Assembly (NCBI GenBank): GCA_036924285.1
Contig: JAYKYS010000008.1
Location: 25,157,001 to 25,221,000 of the forward strand
Direction of reading: 5' to 3'
Length of the DNA stretch: 64,000 bases
Source of the DNA: Asterella californica
Taxonomy: Eukaryota; Streptophyta; Marchantiopsida; Marchantiales; Aytoniaceae
The notes beneath the pieces were generated by a model. It saw only the letters and a program-made list of their open reading frames with translations. It ran no database searches and had not been told where the DNA came from. Positions 22,786 through 35,400 of the stretch are shown here, piece by piece (positions within the stretch are counted from its first letter, which is position 1; each line of letters opens with the position of its first letter). The position numbers were made by a program, and so were the translations under genes.

Positions 22786-25332
22786 CAGTATTGGATCTCA
22801 TGTGACTTTCATGGAGCTTGTGGTAGCTCACTGTCGATTAGTTCAAATATACAAGAAAGGGAGAAAAACTTTTAATGATATTGGGAAGTAGAATTACGTA
22901 GTTGGAGCTTGTGGGAGCTCACTGTCGATTAGTTCTGGATATTGTCATTCGACTGCTGGTATATAAAAGGAATCATGTGAACATGTTATTGATATGTCCA
23001 TCAATCTAACCAGAAGCACACTTTTGAGAAAAATCAGCTCTTTGCACCGCACTTTTACGAAGGAAATGTATATGAAATTCCTGCAGGTTCAGTATGACGA
23101 AACGGTAACGTCAAGCACTCAACCATTACAAGCATGTGCAGAGCTTGGCAATCTCTGGAGGCAAACCATAAAGTGGATGTACAGACAAAACAGCGTCCAG
23201 GTTCTTCCCAGTGAACGGTGACTTTAGTCCGTAGCTTTTAGATTATATATGAAGTTGATGTGAAGATAAACTTTTCTCTAATCCCATTCATAATATCTGG
23301 AGATGCTATCAGTTCCACTGCCAGTTCCTTCAAACTTAGATTTAGTCCGTTGGGTATGTACACGAAATCGATTCCTGAACGGCTTCAATAGAAGTCATGG
23401 AGACTAGAGTGAGAACCTTGCTTGGAAAGAAGGCGATATATGCAGTCCATGTTAGCAAAGGTCATCTACATCTTTTCACTGTTTGGTACAACCTAACGAT
23501 CCGCCAAAGAGTGACTTAGTAAATTTATGATCAAAAGGATTAAAATGAACAATCTAATTCGCATGCGCTGAACATTTATCGGCCGATAAACGATCTCTGG
23601 AGACGATAAAAAGAGAAGCATCCGGACAAAAAGGATAATTGCACTCACTCACCATCAACACTGAAGATTTTCATGTCCAAAGATCCAACGCAACTCATTC
23701 TTAGTCTCGAGACTCCGCGGCGTCGCTCTCACATCACTTCTATACCCGCCATCTCCAATAACACCACTGAACCCTCACTTATCTCACTCCTCGTCTCGAT
23801 CTGGACCCATCCGACTTCCCGGCACTCTCCTGTTGGTTGTTAGTAGCCTTCGTCTCTTTATCTGTCCCTGTTCTCTCTGTCTCTGTCGGTTCCAGGCAAC
23901 AAACGAAAAATGTCTATGAAAACCCTAATTCAGTCAATGGTTCCAGGCAACAAACGTGGTTCAATCAATGTCACATATCAGCATACACAGGACACAACAC
24001 AACAAAAGGGCTATGTTGCGATCTTTGCCTTGTACATAGTGAAAATCCGGTTTCTTGAATATAAGGATACCTATAGGAAGTAGCATGTCTACCTGTTGAA
24101 AGTCCAAGTGTACTAGTGCGTCTTTTCCACGTTAGTATTGTGTGCGTACGATATGAGAGACAAGTAGGAATCTGAGTTTCTTTCACTAGATGTCTATCTG
24201 AGAGGACTGCCTTTTCTCCTGTCGAAGTGGCCATAATGTTCCTCAAATGGTATGAACCTCGCCAGCTAAAACAAACCATAAAGAAAGATCACGATCGAAA
24301 CTATCCGAAGGTCTTCAAGCTCGATATCACTGCACGACAACACCGACTTGTACGGACTCCGAGGGGCCAAAGACCGGAAGCAAAGAAACTCATCAGCGCC
24401 GAAACCTGCCGAAAATTCTGTGTCTTGGGTCCCAAATGGTCCCCCTTCTGTTGTCCCCAACAACCGAAGTACAGTAGAGTTTGCATGGTTTCATGATCAA
24501 GTGAAACTCTTGAAGCTTATATTCATAAGCAGAATAGATTATGATGTTCATTTCCATCCGACTACGATCTTTACACTATATATCTTTCGGATCCGAGGAA
24601 AAACGCTCGCTCGGGTGGGTGGGCGACAAGCAACGTATTTGGATTCATAGGGAGTGAAGTTTTCGTGTGGAAAGAAAGAAATGGAAGGAAAAGAAAAAAA
24701 TCATTTTCAGTAGCATCGACAACGTCGTGGAGCCTTCGGAGCTCGGCGGGAACTTCACCTTGAGCTGTGGTTCATGAAACCATCGGGAGTTCGATGTCAC
24801 TAGCGGAGGTACTATATGCTAGTAAGGAACGAAATGGTATCAGTCGATGAGCTTGACGCTCTACGGTAATCAAAACGAGTCAGCTGCATACTTGATGTAT
24901 ATAAGCTACACTCACTACATTCGCACACTGGATGCCAGAGTTCTAGATGAGACTTTCTCTGTGATATATACTGCTCTGTAACTGACAGCGACAACACAAA
25001 TCATCCAGGACCGACATTCACCACTGGGACAAGAATGTCTAGAGTTATGTGGTGTTTGTCCATCCGTCGGCTCATGTACATGTCGTGGTTCGCTGTTCGT
25101 GGTCTGCAAAATATTTGATAAACAGGATTGCAAGGATCGGAAGCTAGATCGGGAACGTGAGATATCGATGTCATCAACTCCGCATCAAACCTCAGAATGG
25201 TAACGACGACCCGTGGATCGGACTCCGTGAGGTATGGACAGCGTAGGAGTGAGAGTCAAGGGCCGGGAGGAGTGATCAACTGTATGAATTTCGCATGCAG
25301 AAGCTTGGGGACTATACCGTGCAGTTAGTAAA

Positions 25333-26572
25333 ATGAACGGAGACGAGTTTCTCTTCTTCGTTGCTCTGCTGTGCTTAATAGCAAAGTGCGCAAGAAGTCA
25401 GAACGTAAGAGGTCAGGCTGCAAATTCCTCGATCAGCATCGAAGAGGGTGATTTCTTATTTGAGCGGAATCTACTTTGCTCCGGAGACGCTACAACAGAT
25501 GGACAAGGACTTCTCAAGCTCACGCCTTATGAACTGGCCCCAAGTCAAAACCAAACATTGTTCGAGGAAACAGTTGGGTTGGCTCTCTATGATGAACCAG
25601 TTCAACTGCTGGACCCAACTACCAATCAAGTTGCCTCTCTCAGCATCGCTTTCACTTTCCGAATCAACGGGTCAGTATGGGCAGGTGCACGGTGATGGCA
25701 TTGCTTTGGTTGTGTTTGCTAATGAAACTTGGATCGGATCTCGTGGGAGTAACTTGGGTGCCTACAAATTTAACGGAAGAAGAGCTGGCGTTGAAACTTA
25801 GCGGTGGAGTTCGACACCCATATGAACGGCGGAATCGACGATGACGATAACCATGTTGGGACTGACACAACCAGCACTAAGTCCCTAAAGGTCAAAAGAG
25901 TGCCCTTCCCTCTCGAAGTTAACCGAGTGAGAGGAAAGTTGACCGAGTGTACGCATGGGTGGACTATAATCCTCTCACTGCTATCTTAGAGATTAGAGTT
26001 CACAACGCCTCTGAGAAACCAGAACAAGCGTTCATAAGCTACACCATGGATCTTCGAGATGTTTTCGACAGCGAAAAAGTTTGGGTGGGGTTTTCTGGAA
26101 CAAATGGAGGGGGTTGGAGCTTTTACACTGTGTATGATATGCATTTGAAGAGTTCATTTCCATCGTTGTCAGCAAGGTTGCTGTGCTTTTGGGTGTGTGG
26201 TGTTCTCATCCGAAGCCAGACGAGCGTCCAGCCATGCACATGGTTGTGGAGATTCTGGCCGGGAGCGTGGGAATGCCACCCATTCCACAAGCAGAGTACT
26301 ATTCGTATTCTCACAGTGAACGCAAGAAGATATACCATAATTTGTCAGGGAGTGGGATCGAACATCAGTACCAGCTGAACTCGTCGGAGTCTTATAACTC
26401 TGACTTTACAGCTTACAACAACACTCGTCCACGAACGGGATCTTCTCACACTTCTGGTCTAACTTCTCCTGGTAACACAATAGCAAATTCTTCCATACGC
26501 TTCTATGCACATGTCCGTGGGGCCGCCGCAGAAGATCTAGTGAAAGAAACTCGGATTCCTACTTGTGTTTAA
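25333..26572 (+). pseudogene. L-type lectin receptor kinase pseudogene, right-arm copy
   Basis: Twin of 12021-13260 with the same truncation and frame breaks, differing by a few substitutions (for example ARSQ here against ARNQ in the left arm, LEVNRV against LEVDRV). The signal peptide and lectin landmarks are as in the left copy. Only kinase subdomain XI and the C-terminal tail remain. No new lesion specific to this arm was found. Confidence 0.85.
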
Positions 26573-26949
26573 TACCTACCCAAAACCGTACCGAACCATT
26601 CAGACTTCCAACAGGTAGAGGTACTATTTCATATAGCCCTACATTGTGTATCTGTGTATAGGATAAGGACTTCCAGTGACAAGCCGTTCGCGCACAGAAT
26701 CTTTTCACAATAGTTGGATTAATAAGTTTTGGGTTTCCGTAGAGATTTCTGTTTTTGTCACATTATCATATACCATGATCTTAGGCCTCGGTCTCAGTTC
26801 GGTTTGAGCCAAACCGAACTGCAAAACCGTGATTCAAAGCAGTTTTGGTTCTAGCCCTCTAGCGGTTAGATTTGGTTAATGTTCTACAAAAATATATGAT
26901 TTGGTTTATAAACAGTTTAAGCTTAAATTGCTTCGTTTTAAACAGTTCA

Positions 26950-27134
26950 TGTTTAAATGGTTCGGTTCAACCTCTAGTATAAATGATTCAATCCAGGTTC
27001 AAATAGCTCAAATCGCGATTTAAATGGTTTGTAATTCAAAATCAGTTTGGTTCAACCTCTAGTCTAAATGATTCAGTTTAGGTTCAAATAGTTCAAACCG
27101 TGATTTAAACATTTCAACTGCGATTTAAATGATT
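26950..27134. repeat. two-copy tandem repeat in right arm
   Basis: Mirror image of the repeat at 11459-11643. Confidence 0.65.
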
Positions 27135-27497
27135 TGTAATATCAAAACAATAAGCTCAAGTTTTGAACTCGAGAACTCTTGCATTACAGATATTGACCAA
27201 CTATCATATGGATGTCATATTCATGATGGAACATTAACAAATAATAACAAGATAAAGTAGTTAAGGAAAATAAGTAATCACATACCCAAACGTCCCACTC
27301 ACCACACTCGGTAACTTTCTTCCACTCTCTCCATTCTTTCCATTCCTCGAGCATTTTGAAGCCGGTTTAAGCCGAACCGGGCCAGAGGCCTACTTGATCC
27401 CATGCGAAGTGTTACGATGTATGAAGAGCTGGGCTAGGTCGTGAGATGAACGAGAATTTGAATTTGGTTTGCCTCGCTTTCCTTCGCCCAGGAGGAG

Positions 27498-29809
27498 ATG
27501 ATGGTGGAGATGGTGCGGGGATGGTTCCACGCAGAAGTTGATCTCGATCGATTCATCCAGCAGATCGGCGCTTTCCTCGACATGCTGATTCTTGCTTCAG
27601 GTTATCAGTCTGATGGGAGCCCAGCCGTGTGGACTTCTGCGAGTTTGCAGAAGGCTCTGGATTGGGCTTGCTATCTGGAGGAGGTAGCACGCTACTTCCT
27701 TGAACCTCAATTTGTTCGGTTTCTGTACTCAGCTCGTTGAGGATTTCCTCGGCTGTGTCCTTGGCTAGTAACGTGCTGATGAACAATGTTGAAATGTAAC
27801 TGCAGTGTGGTTCATGAATTGTGTACGAAGATATGTCTTCCGTCGCAGTCAATTGCAGTCCTTCGGGGTTCGGGATGGAAAGCCCCTGTTTCCGAACCAG
27901 TGAGCAATAATTTACTTCTGAGTAATTATCGGTGATAGTTGGATAGTAGGAGTCGCTGATGTAGATGTTAAGAGTCAGCTGAAAGGTTATCTTAAGGGCT
28001 AGGATTTAAAGTGCTTATGCATGGAATGACCTTGGCCACGCATTCTCGACCGATGCAGGTCTTGGAGTCGTTGCCAGCTGGAAAACGAGGAGATGAGTCA
28101 AAGCATATGCTGAATTCCAATCTTCAGATGATGTTCAAGAAGGAGCCTCTTCCTCCAGTGAGTGGAGATTCTAAAGTTGATAAGTCCCTGTCACCTGGGA
28201 ACAATTATTTCGGACTGTCCATCAGTCTGTTCCTACGTAAACTAGTGTCACTTTGCATCAGTAACCATGTCGTCAAGAACAAGTTCATGGTGTCATTTAT
28301 GCTCATGCGGTGTTATCTCAAGGAATTGACAGTGTCCCACTATTCAGTCGTTCTACAAATCGTGTGGATCCCACTAGATAAAATCTGCGGTCCAGGGTTT
28401 TGGTAAGTGTCTCAGGTCCCCAAGGGATTGGGTGGAACTTCATGTTGCGTGTTCCACTTATTCTAGTATTTCATGTGTGACGATCTGCTCAGGGAATGAC
28501 CAAAATATCGTCTGCAGAGCTGGAGAAGGCGAGAAGCCTTTTGGTACAGGTACTTGTGCAAGCTTTGCCAGTCGAAAATGCTTGGCTGACTGCAGTGTTG
28601 TTGAAAAGTGCGAAGATGTGGGTCTAAAAGAGGTGGTCAAAAGAGAAATATCACAGAGATGCTTGGCTACGGGTTGTGTAAAGTCCCTACAACTGGCATC
28701 GGAGTTAGCAGCCCGAGTTTCAACATGTAGTAGACGGAGTGATGCAACAGACGCGAATATTTGGCAAACTCCACAAGCCACTCCAGGTATGACACGAAGA
28801 AAGTGGATTGGTTGTAGACATGAAACTTCTTACCAGAGGAAGGTGCTTGAGGGCTTCATAACTATCAGCAACTGTTATGTCTATATAAGTTGCGTCTCTT
28901 TATAAAATATCAAGTGCTGTCTCTTTGCAGAATCAGTTTTAGTCTTGTGTTGCTGAGAGTGATATAATCTTGGTCAGATGGGTAGGTAAATCTGCGAAGA
29001 GGGGAAATGGTGGTTTCGTGTCACACGTGTGCATGGTTCAGCTCATTGCCATCCTCGAATTTACAATCCACAAAGGATTTAGTTTCTGCACTTGGAGTTT
29101 TCTCACAGGTTCTCTCGCTCCTTTGGTTCAGGACTCAAATCTGACGAGTTTGAAGAATGGGTATATGAAGGCCTCATGTACATAACCTCTGCAGAAACCA
29201 TTCACAAATTGTCAGGAGCAACTTTGATCTTTTCTGCTGGTCGAACTCAATGGATGCAAGTCCTTGAATCTTTGCTCAGTCAAGCCGAGAGCGGACTGGC
29301 TTGCCTAAGGGCTGAGATTGCTGTAAGTGTTGCCGCAGTACATCCAGCTTATCCTTCTGTTATCTGGCACGTATCTGTGTCAGTACGATATCAGCTTACC
29401 CCGTATGTCGTTGCCTGCTGCTTGTTCTCAGGAACTTTGCTGCTTCTTTCTTGCTTCATGAAGATGGAAGTGTTTACCAGAGAAGATTGTACATTTATCC
29501 TGCAAGTCCTCTACGAATTTAGTATCTTTTATGGATTGCTGGTTAGGCAAGGAGCCAACTCTTAGCGATGGAAGCGGGGAATCTTTCGCTTATGAATCGC
29601 AAGAAGTTGAAGGGTATTTGCGACATTTGCTCTCTTTAGAGAAGGATTTGTGGTTACAACTACACCCTATCCTCCTTGCAGTTGCCTTAGCAGAATCTTC
29701 CCTTCTTGAGGATTACGTGAGATATATTGGTGACAGGATGTTGAACCGCGCCAGCGAGTGCCCTGGGAGGTGTATGTGTGACATTTGCGGACGACGTAAA
29801 GGTAACTGA
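27498..29809 (+). pseudogene. unrecognised multi-exon gene, right-arm copy with extra lesions
   Basis: Same exon-like segments as 8783-11095: 27498-27683, about 28011-28402, 28493-28786, 29109-29322 and 29432-29809, with the same splice signals. Two changes are specific to this arm. A C is missing near 28593, which shifts the frame of the third segment. The codon at 29459-29461 is TGA where the left arm (9131-9133) has CGA, which stops the last segment after nine codons. This copy is therefore the more decayed one. Function unknown. Confidence 0.55.
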
Positions 29810-32027
29810 CTCATGACTGCTTACGAACTTCGATACATGGAAGGATAGTTCCGATTTATGTCTGTAAGTTAAGGTTGTACGTTTGAATCGGAAATATATG
29901 ATCCTTCTAGTGCTTCTGAAAATACTGCTGGTTCCTGGAAGGTTGCGTGTTAAGTAAATTATCACGAGCAAGGTAGCTTGGAATTCAGTTTGGATTGTGA
30001 GGGTCCAAGGCTGCTACTCAATGAGCGTCCCTAACTAATTTGCAGACGCTCGAGAAAGGTCGTGGTGGTTACTAAGTTTACATCGGCATGCTGGAGTCGA
30101 CATTGGCAGCTGAGGACGTATTTAGAGACCGCGATGGCCCACGTGACTGCCTCCTAGGCGGAACACGGGTTCAACCCAAAGTCGATCATTTGAAGGTCAC
30201 ATAGACCGCTAATGTGCATACCAGAAGTTCTGCCGAGTACTTTAGAAGACGGATGCTTGTGATGAACTTGCCCACAACATGTTGCAGAATGTAAATAGCT
30301 CAAGGTTTCTCGAATAATCGGTATTCTTGTGTCAGCTCGGTGTTCGCAGTATTTGCGTTATCAGCGCAGTTGGTTCCATGGCTGTAAATGTTGAACGTGA
30401 AGTAATCAGCCTAAGGGATGACGTCAAGAATGTTGAACGAGGGTGTCTACATTGAGGATCAAGTGACCTTACTTAACGTGCCACTGAACAGTTCGAGTTC
30501 TTGTCAATCCTTGGGACCGATAAGCAGTTTAGGGTTCACAACTAGCTTCATGAAAGCTAGGTTATGACCCACCGTCTTAAATGAAGCAATAAGTTGCTGC
30601 CCTTTTTCTGTAATCGTTCTGTTGGTCAGTCACATCAGTGGAAAATTGATATAACGACCGTGATGTTACAAGTCCCCTAGTAATTTGTTACTCTTGCTAT
30701 TTGCCACTGCGGTGTCTCACTTGTTCGATTTGAAGAGTGCTATCAATGCCCCATTTGTGACTACCCTGCCAGGCCAAGCACATTGGAATTTTCAATGTGC
30801 TTGAATTAGCGTACGGTATAGCACGTCTCATGCGTGAACAAGTTACTTTGACGAAAACCCACATTTCGGACGACTATCGACTCTTCTGATACAAAACACA
30901 CTCGAAAACTCGATTGAAGACTCAGGTATGCTCACCCGGAAGGATCGACACAAGTTGCCTGGCAAGGCATCCTTATCCTTGTTCTACTTTCGGATTGTAA
31001 ACATGCGGTGACCCTAAATAATCAATATAACGACCTGTCGTTGCAGGTCCAGTATGATTGCCGGAGAGGATCACCGCATGGGAGAAGGCTGAGGAGGGTG
31101 ACTGGCCTCCTTTGAGTTCCCCGGGGAATTTCCCCCAAGAAGACGGACAAAGCGGGCAGTGGTGCCCGGCTCCATGCCAGTCCGTGGAGCGCATGGGGCC
31201 CACAACTTCATTTCGAACCGCAGTCACATCAGTGTCTGACAAGACTCTGTTCTGGGAACCGGCCATTAATACCCCTAGGGGACACTAGAGATGGATGTCC
31301 TTGCCTGGGATGGGATTCTGTGCAACCAGAGGCTCCATTCATGAGCTAGAGTCTCTGGAGAAATTGGTATGCAATTTGGACGAGAAACGTAGACAACAGA
31401 AGGAAGTTTGATTAGAAGTATTAGGAGTAGAAGTGAATTGGTGCGGTTCTCGATGGACAACTAGAAGTAAGGCGGTGCGTAAGCTGGTGAAAAGTGCATG
31501 TATGAATCGAAAAATTCGGTTATTTGTAGACACTGTGGAGCGTCACGCACCTTGACATTGCAGTACCATGCCCTCGCCTGGCCTGGCCCATTCCTTCGTT
31601 CAAATCATTAAAGTGTAGCTTAGTCTAAACTCACAAGATCTTCACCTCCATCGTTCCTCCTGTTTCCTGTTCCCTGCACGCCTTCGCTGCGACACATCTA
31701 TTCAGTTTTCTGACACCGCGGAGCGGCGGAGGTTTTGGGCAGAGCTCCCGAGCAGGCAAGATTGTCTCCTTTAAACCTTGCTCCCTGTCATTCACCCGCT
31801 CTTCAGCGCCATCCATGTGTCAGGATTGGAACAAGGTTTCTGTGATCGCGTTTCTGGAGTAGCGAGCAGCATACTTGAAGTGGGGAAGTGAGATTCCTTA
31901 CTTCCGAGGGTTCTTGAATGCTCTTTCTAGTCGCTTTTTCTGCCAGCCTACTCAGGTTTAGCTGCGGGTCTGGACGCGGACCGAGAGGGAGCGAGATTGT
32001 GTATCTTCCCTCGAGGAAATTGCTATC

Positions 32028-32430
32028 GACGACGATGAAGACGAAGCCTTCGTTCGATCAAGTATTCTCAGACGCCTCCTCTCCTTCAGCACACTGTGCC
32101 CTCCTCATGGTTTTAACAGATTGGGAAATACTTTAAGTGGACGTTTAAGTAATTTTATGCTACCGCCGTAAGGGCGCTATGTATTCTCGGTGAACGCGGT
32201 ATTGAGAGGTTTATTGATCCTGTGAGCAGTCGATTCTGGTGCCATTGTTTCCATCTAGAGCAGGTGGATCCATGTTTTGGCAGTGGCAGCGGGGGTATGA
32301 TGAGTGCAGTTTTGGGAGGAGGGTCGTCATTGTCACAGGCTACAATGGTGCGCAACCGGGGAATTGACTGACATGGATAGCGCTGCGAATTGAGGGGAGC
32401 GGAGGGTATCTGTAACGAATGGTTGGTTGA
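32028..32430 (+). promoter_or_regulatory. probable promoter and 5' UTR of the RING-WD40 gene
   Basis: Single-copy sequence between the outer edge of the right arm and the ATG. No clear TATA box was identified. The call rests on position only. Confidence 0.3.
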
Positions 32431-35400
32431 ATGGCAGTGATAACCATGGGCCTTACGTGCAAAATATGTTTCGAAAGAGCATCGGATCAGGAGGGAGGTT
32501 TGCAGGCTCGGATCACTCCTTGCGGTCACGTATTCTGCGCCCAGTGTGCTGCAATTTGGTTCCGGAGCGATGCACCATGCCCTGTCTGCCGATATTCTAT
32601 CCCGGCTCCTTCGGCCTTGATACCTCTTTACGACCATGATTCCGGCATTCAATCTCCATCGTATGGTCTTGATGATAAACTTGATGTTGGGGAGACGGTT
32701 TTGTTGTCGTCTTGGTATGTATGGAGAAAGTGAGATCGAGGATGCCTTTGTAATTGCATAGCTCGTTTGTTTCCAACCAGGGAGACTTATGCGATACTGA
32801 TGTCTGTTGTTAATTCTGTCTGGCGGGTCTTATGCGCAATCAAGGCGAGTAAAATAGTTGTACCCTGCAGCGTTCTCTTTTCCTTACCTTCATGTGAACA
32901 AATGGGAGCACTGTGTGGAGAATGTGTTGTGATGGATTAGGGCCTATGTTGCTTGTACTGCGAAGGAAGGGGTTTGTTCTCAAATTTGGGAACAATAGGG
33001 TGATTTTGAGTTTGGATTATGTTTAATCCTGCACCGTGATTATATTCTTAGGGTAAGTACTAACCAATGCCAACATTGGTCCTGCTTGTGTGGCTAAATC
33101 TAGCACTAAGTTGGACTGATATCCATTAGCACCCTAAATGGGATTCGCAGGGTGGTTGTTCCATTGGGTTGGCTTGGTTGAAGTTAAAGTTCTGCAAACA
33201 GGAAAGGTCGAGAAGCTTTCAGTATGATCAGGAGTGTCGACAGCACGTAGGGTCTGATTAGTACTAATCTTTAAACCACCAGATCACGGGGGATGCCGGA
33301 TGCGAAGGAGGTACTGGACGCGAAGAGCCTGCCTCATGATGTTCGTGACCTTGAGTTCTTATCGGACTCTTGTCGTTGGGTCTTTACATCTTGTTTGTTT
33401 GCGTTCGTTTTGTGTTTTTAGGGACTTACCTTTGCCGAACGTCGCAGCTTCCGTTTAATTCGGTCTTCATGTAAATCTTAGGTAGCTAGAGTTCCTAATG
33501 CGGTTGAATAGTTGTATGAAAACCCATCATACATTGGAAATCTAATAGGCAGCGGAGAAAATTGCTCTAATGTTCCACGTCTGCAAAATGTGTTTGTAGG
33601 GGATAGCTGTAAGTATATTAGTAGCCGAAAGATAATGTCTCGTAGGTCGCTCAGAGTCAAATTTAGTTCCTAACTCAGAATCTTCGTCTCGCCCTAAAGC
33701 TCGTGGGATCTTTAGTTGTATGCAAGTTTTTCTAAAACCGTCCAGCCAGGGTACGGGGTCTATGGTCGAAATGATACGGCATGCAATTCTTAAGAGTACA
33801 TCTTTGTATAAATGTATGCGTGGAAAGGATATAGTTCTGGTTTGAAGGCGCTCAGGCATAGGTGAAATATGTGGATTCTCAATTAGCTGTACGCCAGAGA
33901 TGAGGTTCAGGTCGAGTTGTGGCACTAACGTCAGTCTTGTTCATGCTCTTGTAGTGTGGGGGAGTCACCCGAAGACAGTGTGAATGGAGATGCTCAACAT
34001 GGTGGAAGTAAGAGAAGCAATTCACAGAAAGGAAGCTCTGGAAACAGTGAGCACATTGATAGGTCAGAATCAAAGAAGGACAAGTCTGGAGAGGGATTTA
34101 GTAGCGACAGGTCCGGATTAGCGACGCTGTTTCACAAGGGTTGCACTGATGAAGAAGATGTGCAGGTGAAGTTTGTCCTCGGGAAATTGGCCGAGCGTTG
34201 GCAGCAAGTTGTTGTAGAAAGAGCGAAGCTTAAGATACAGGTTGCGAAGCTTGAGAAATCGAAACAAGAGCTCTCCGCGCAGGTTCAGTCTTTGTCGGAA
34301 GAGAATATGGTTCTCAAACAGGCTTTAGGGGTAAGATTTAGACCCACAGCTCGAAGTAGTGCTACAGATAGTACTGGTGTGTGGGATACGGAGAACGAGG
34401 TTAGCTATTCTGGCGAAGGCACGTTTCCAGGTTATGATGTAGAAATGTCCGAGAGCGCACGACTTGGGTTTCACCCAAGTATGAGCCTTCCAGACCTATC
34501 ATGCACTACGGAGTCATCGTTCAACTCGGCGAGGGTCACGAGGCGTCCGCCGGTTAAAGTTGAAGAGAGGTTAGGGGCGAGTAAATGGGAACTTGGCTAC
34601 ACGTTTCCAGTGCACTCTGGTCCAGTACATGGTATCGCTGTAAGCCCCTCTGGAAATCTGGTTGCCACTGCATCATGGGATCACCTGTGCAAGGTATACG
34701 ATGTTCATTTGGAAGAAGAAGTATCTGTTCTCGCAGGGCACCTTCTCGGACTTTATGCTGTGAAATTTTCCCCTGCGAAGCGTGATCTTGTTGGCACTGT
34801 GAGTTCCGATCAGACCTGTCGTCTGTGGAACACGGATACTGGAGAATGTCTCCGTGTTCTTGAGGGACACACCGACGAAGTAATGAATCTTATCTCTCAT
34901 CACCAACATCTTTCTTGTGTTTCTCTGATCCTGATCGACAACATCTGCATAACAAAAGCATGAGTTAATTTAGAGTGTCTTTAGGAGAGCATGTGTCCTG
35001 GACGACTATATTCAGTCTTCGTAAAGTAGATGAGATTTGAAGAAAAAAGAAATTGTCAGTAGCCACGCAAGCATGTATATTTGTTTTGGAATTCATTGTT
35101 ATAATACTCTTGTCTTGTAATACTTGAAAACAAGTTTCAGGTTGATTCATGTCAATAGGTCTTATGAATTCCTGGGAGTGAAAGGAAACACGTTTCCATC
35201 CATCGGAAGCTTTTGATTGACTATCCTGGAGTTTCCCAATTCTCCTTTCAGGTCAACGGATTATCTTTCAAGCAGGGGACGCATTTACTTGCAACAGCCT
35301 CGGATGATAAAACGAGCATGATCTGGGATGCAGAGAAAGGAATCTCTGTCACAACATTGAAGGTAAGACTGCAACAAAGTCGATGTGTCCAGGATCTATA

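Larger units (their letters stand above)
21190..32027 (+). repeat. right arm of the giant inverted repeat
   Basis: Reverse complement of 6553-17400. It carries the same order of features: 260-bp direct repeats (21590-21843 and 22528-22785), AGP exon 2, LecRK pseudogene, two-copy tandem repeat and unrecognised multi-exon gene. Its outer end lies about 400 bp upstream of the RING-WD40 start codon, so it may contribute promoter sequence to that gene. Confidence 0.95.
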
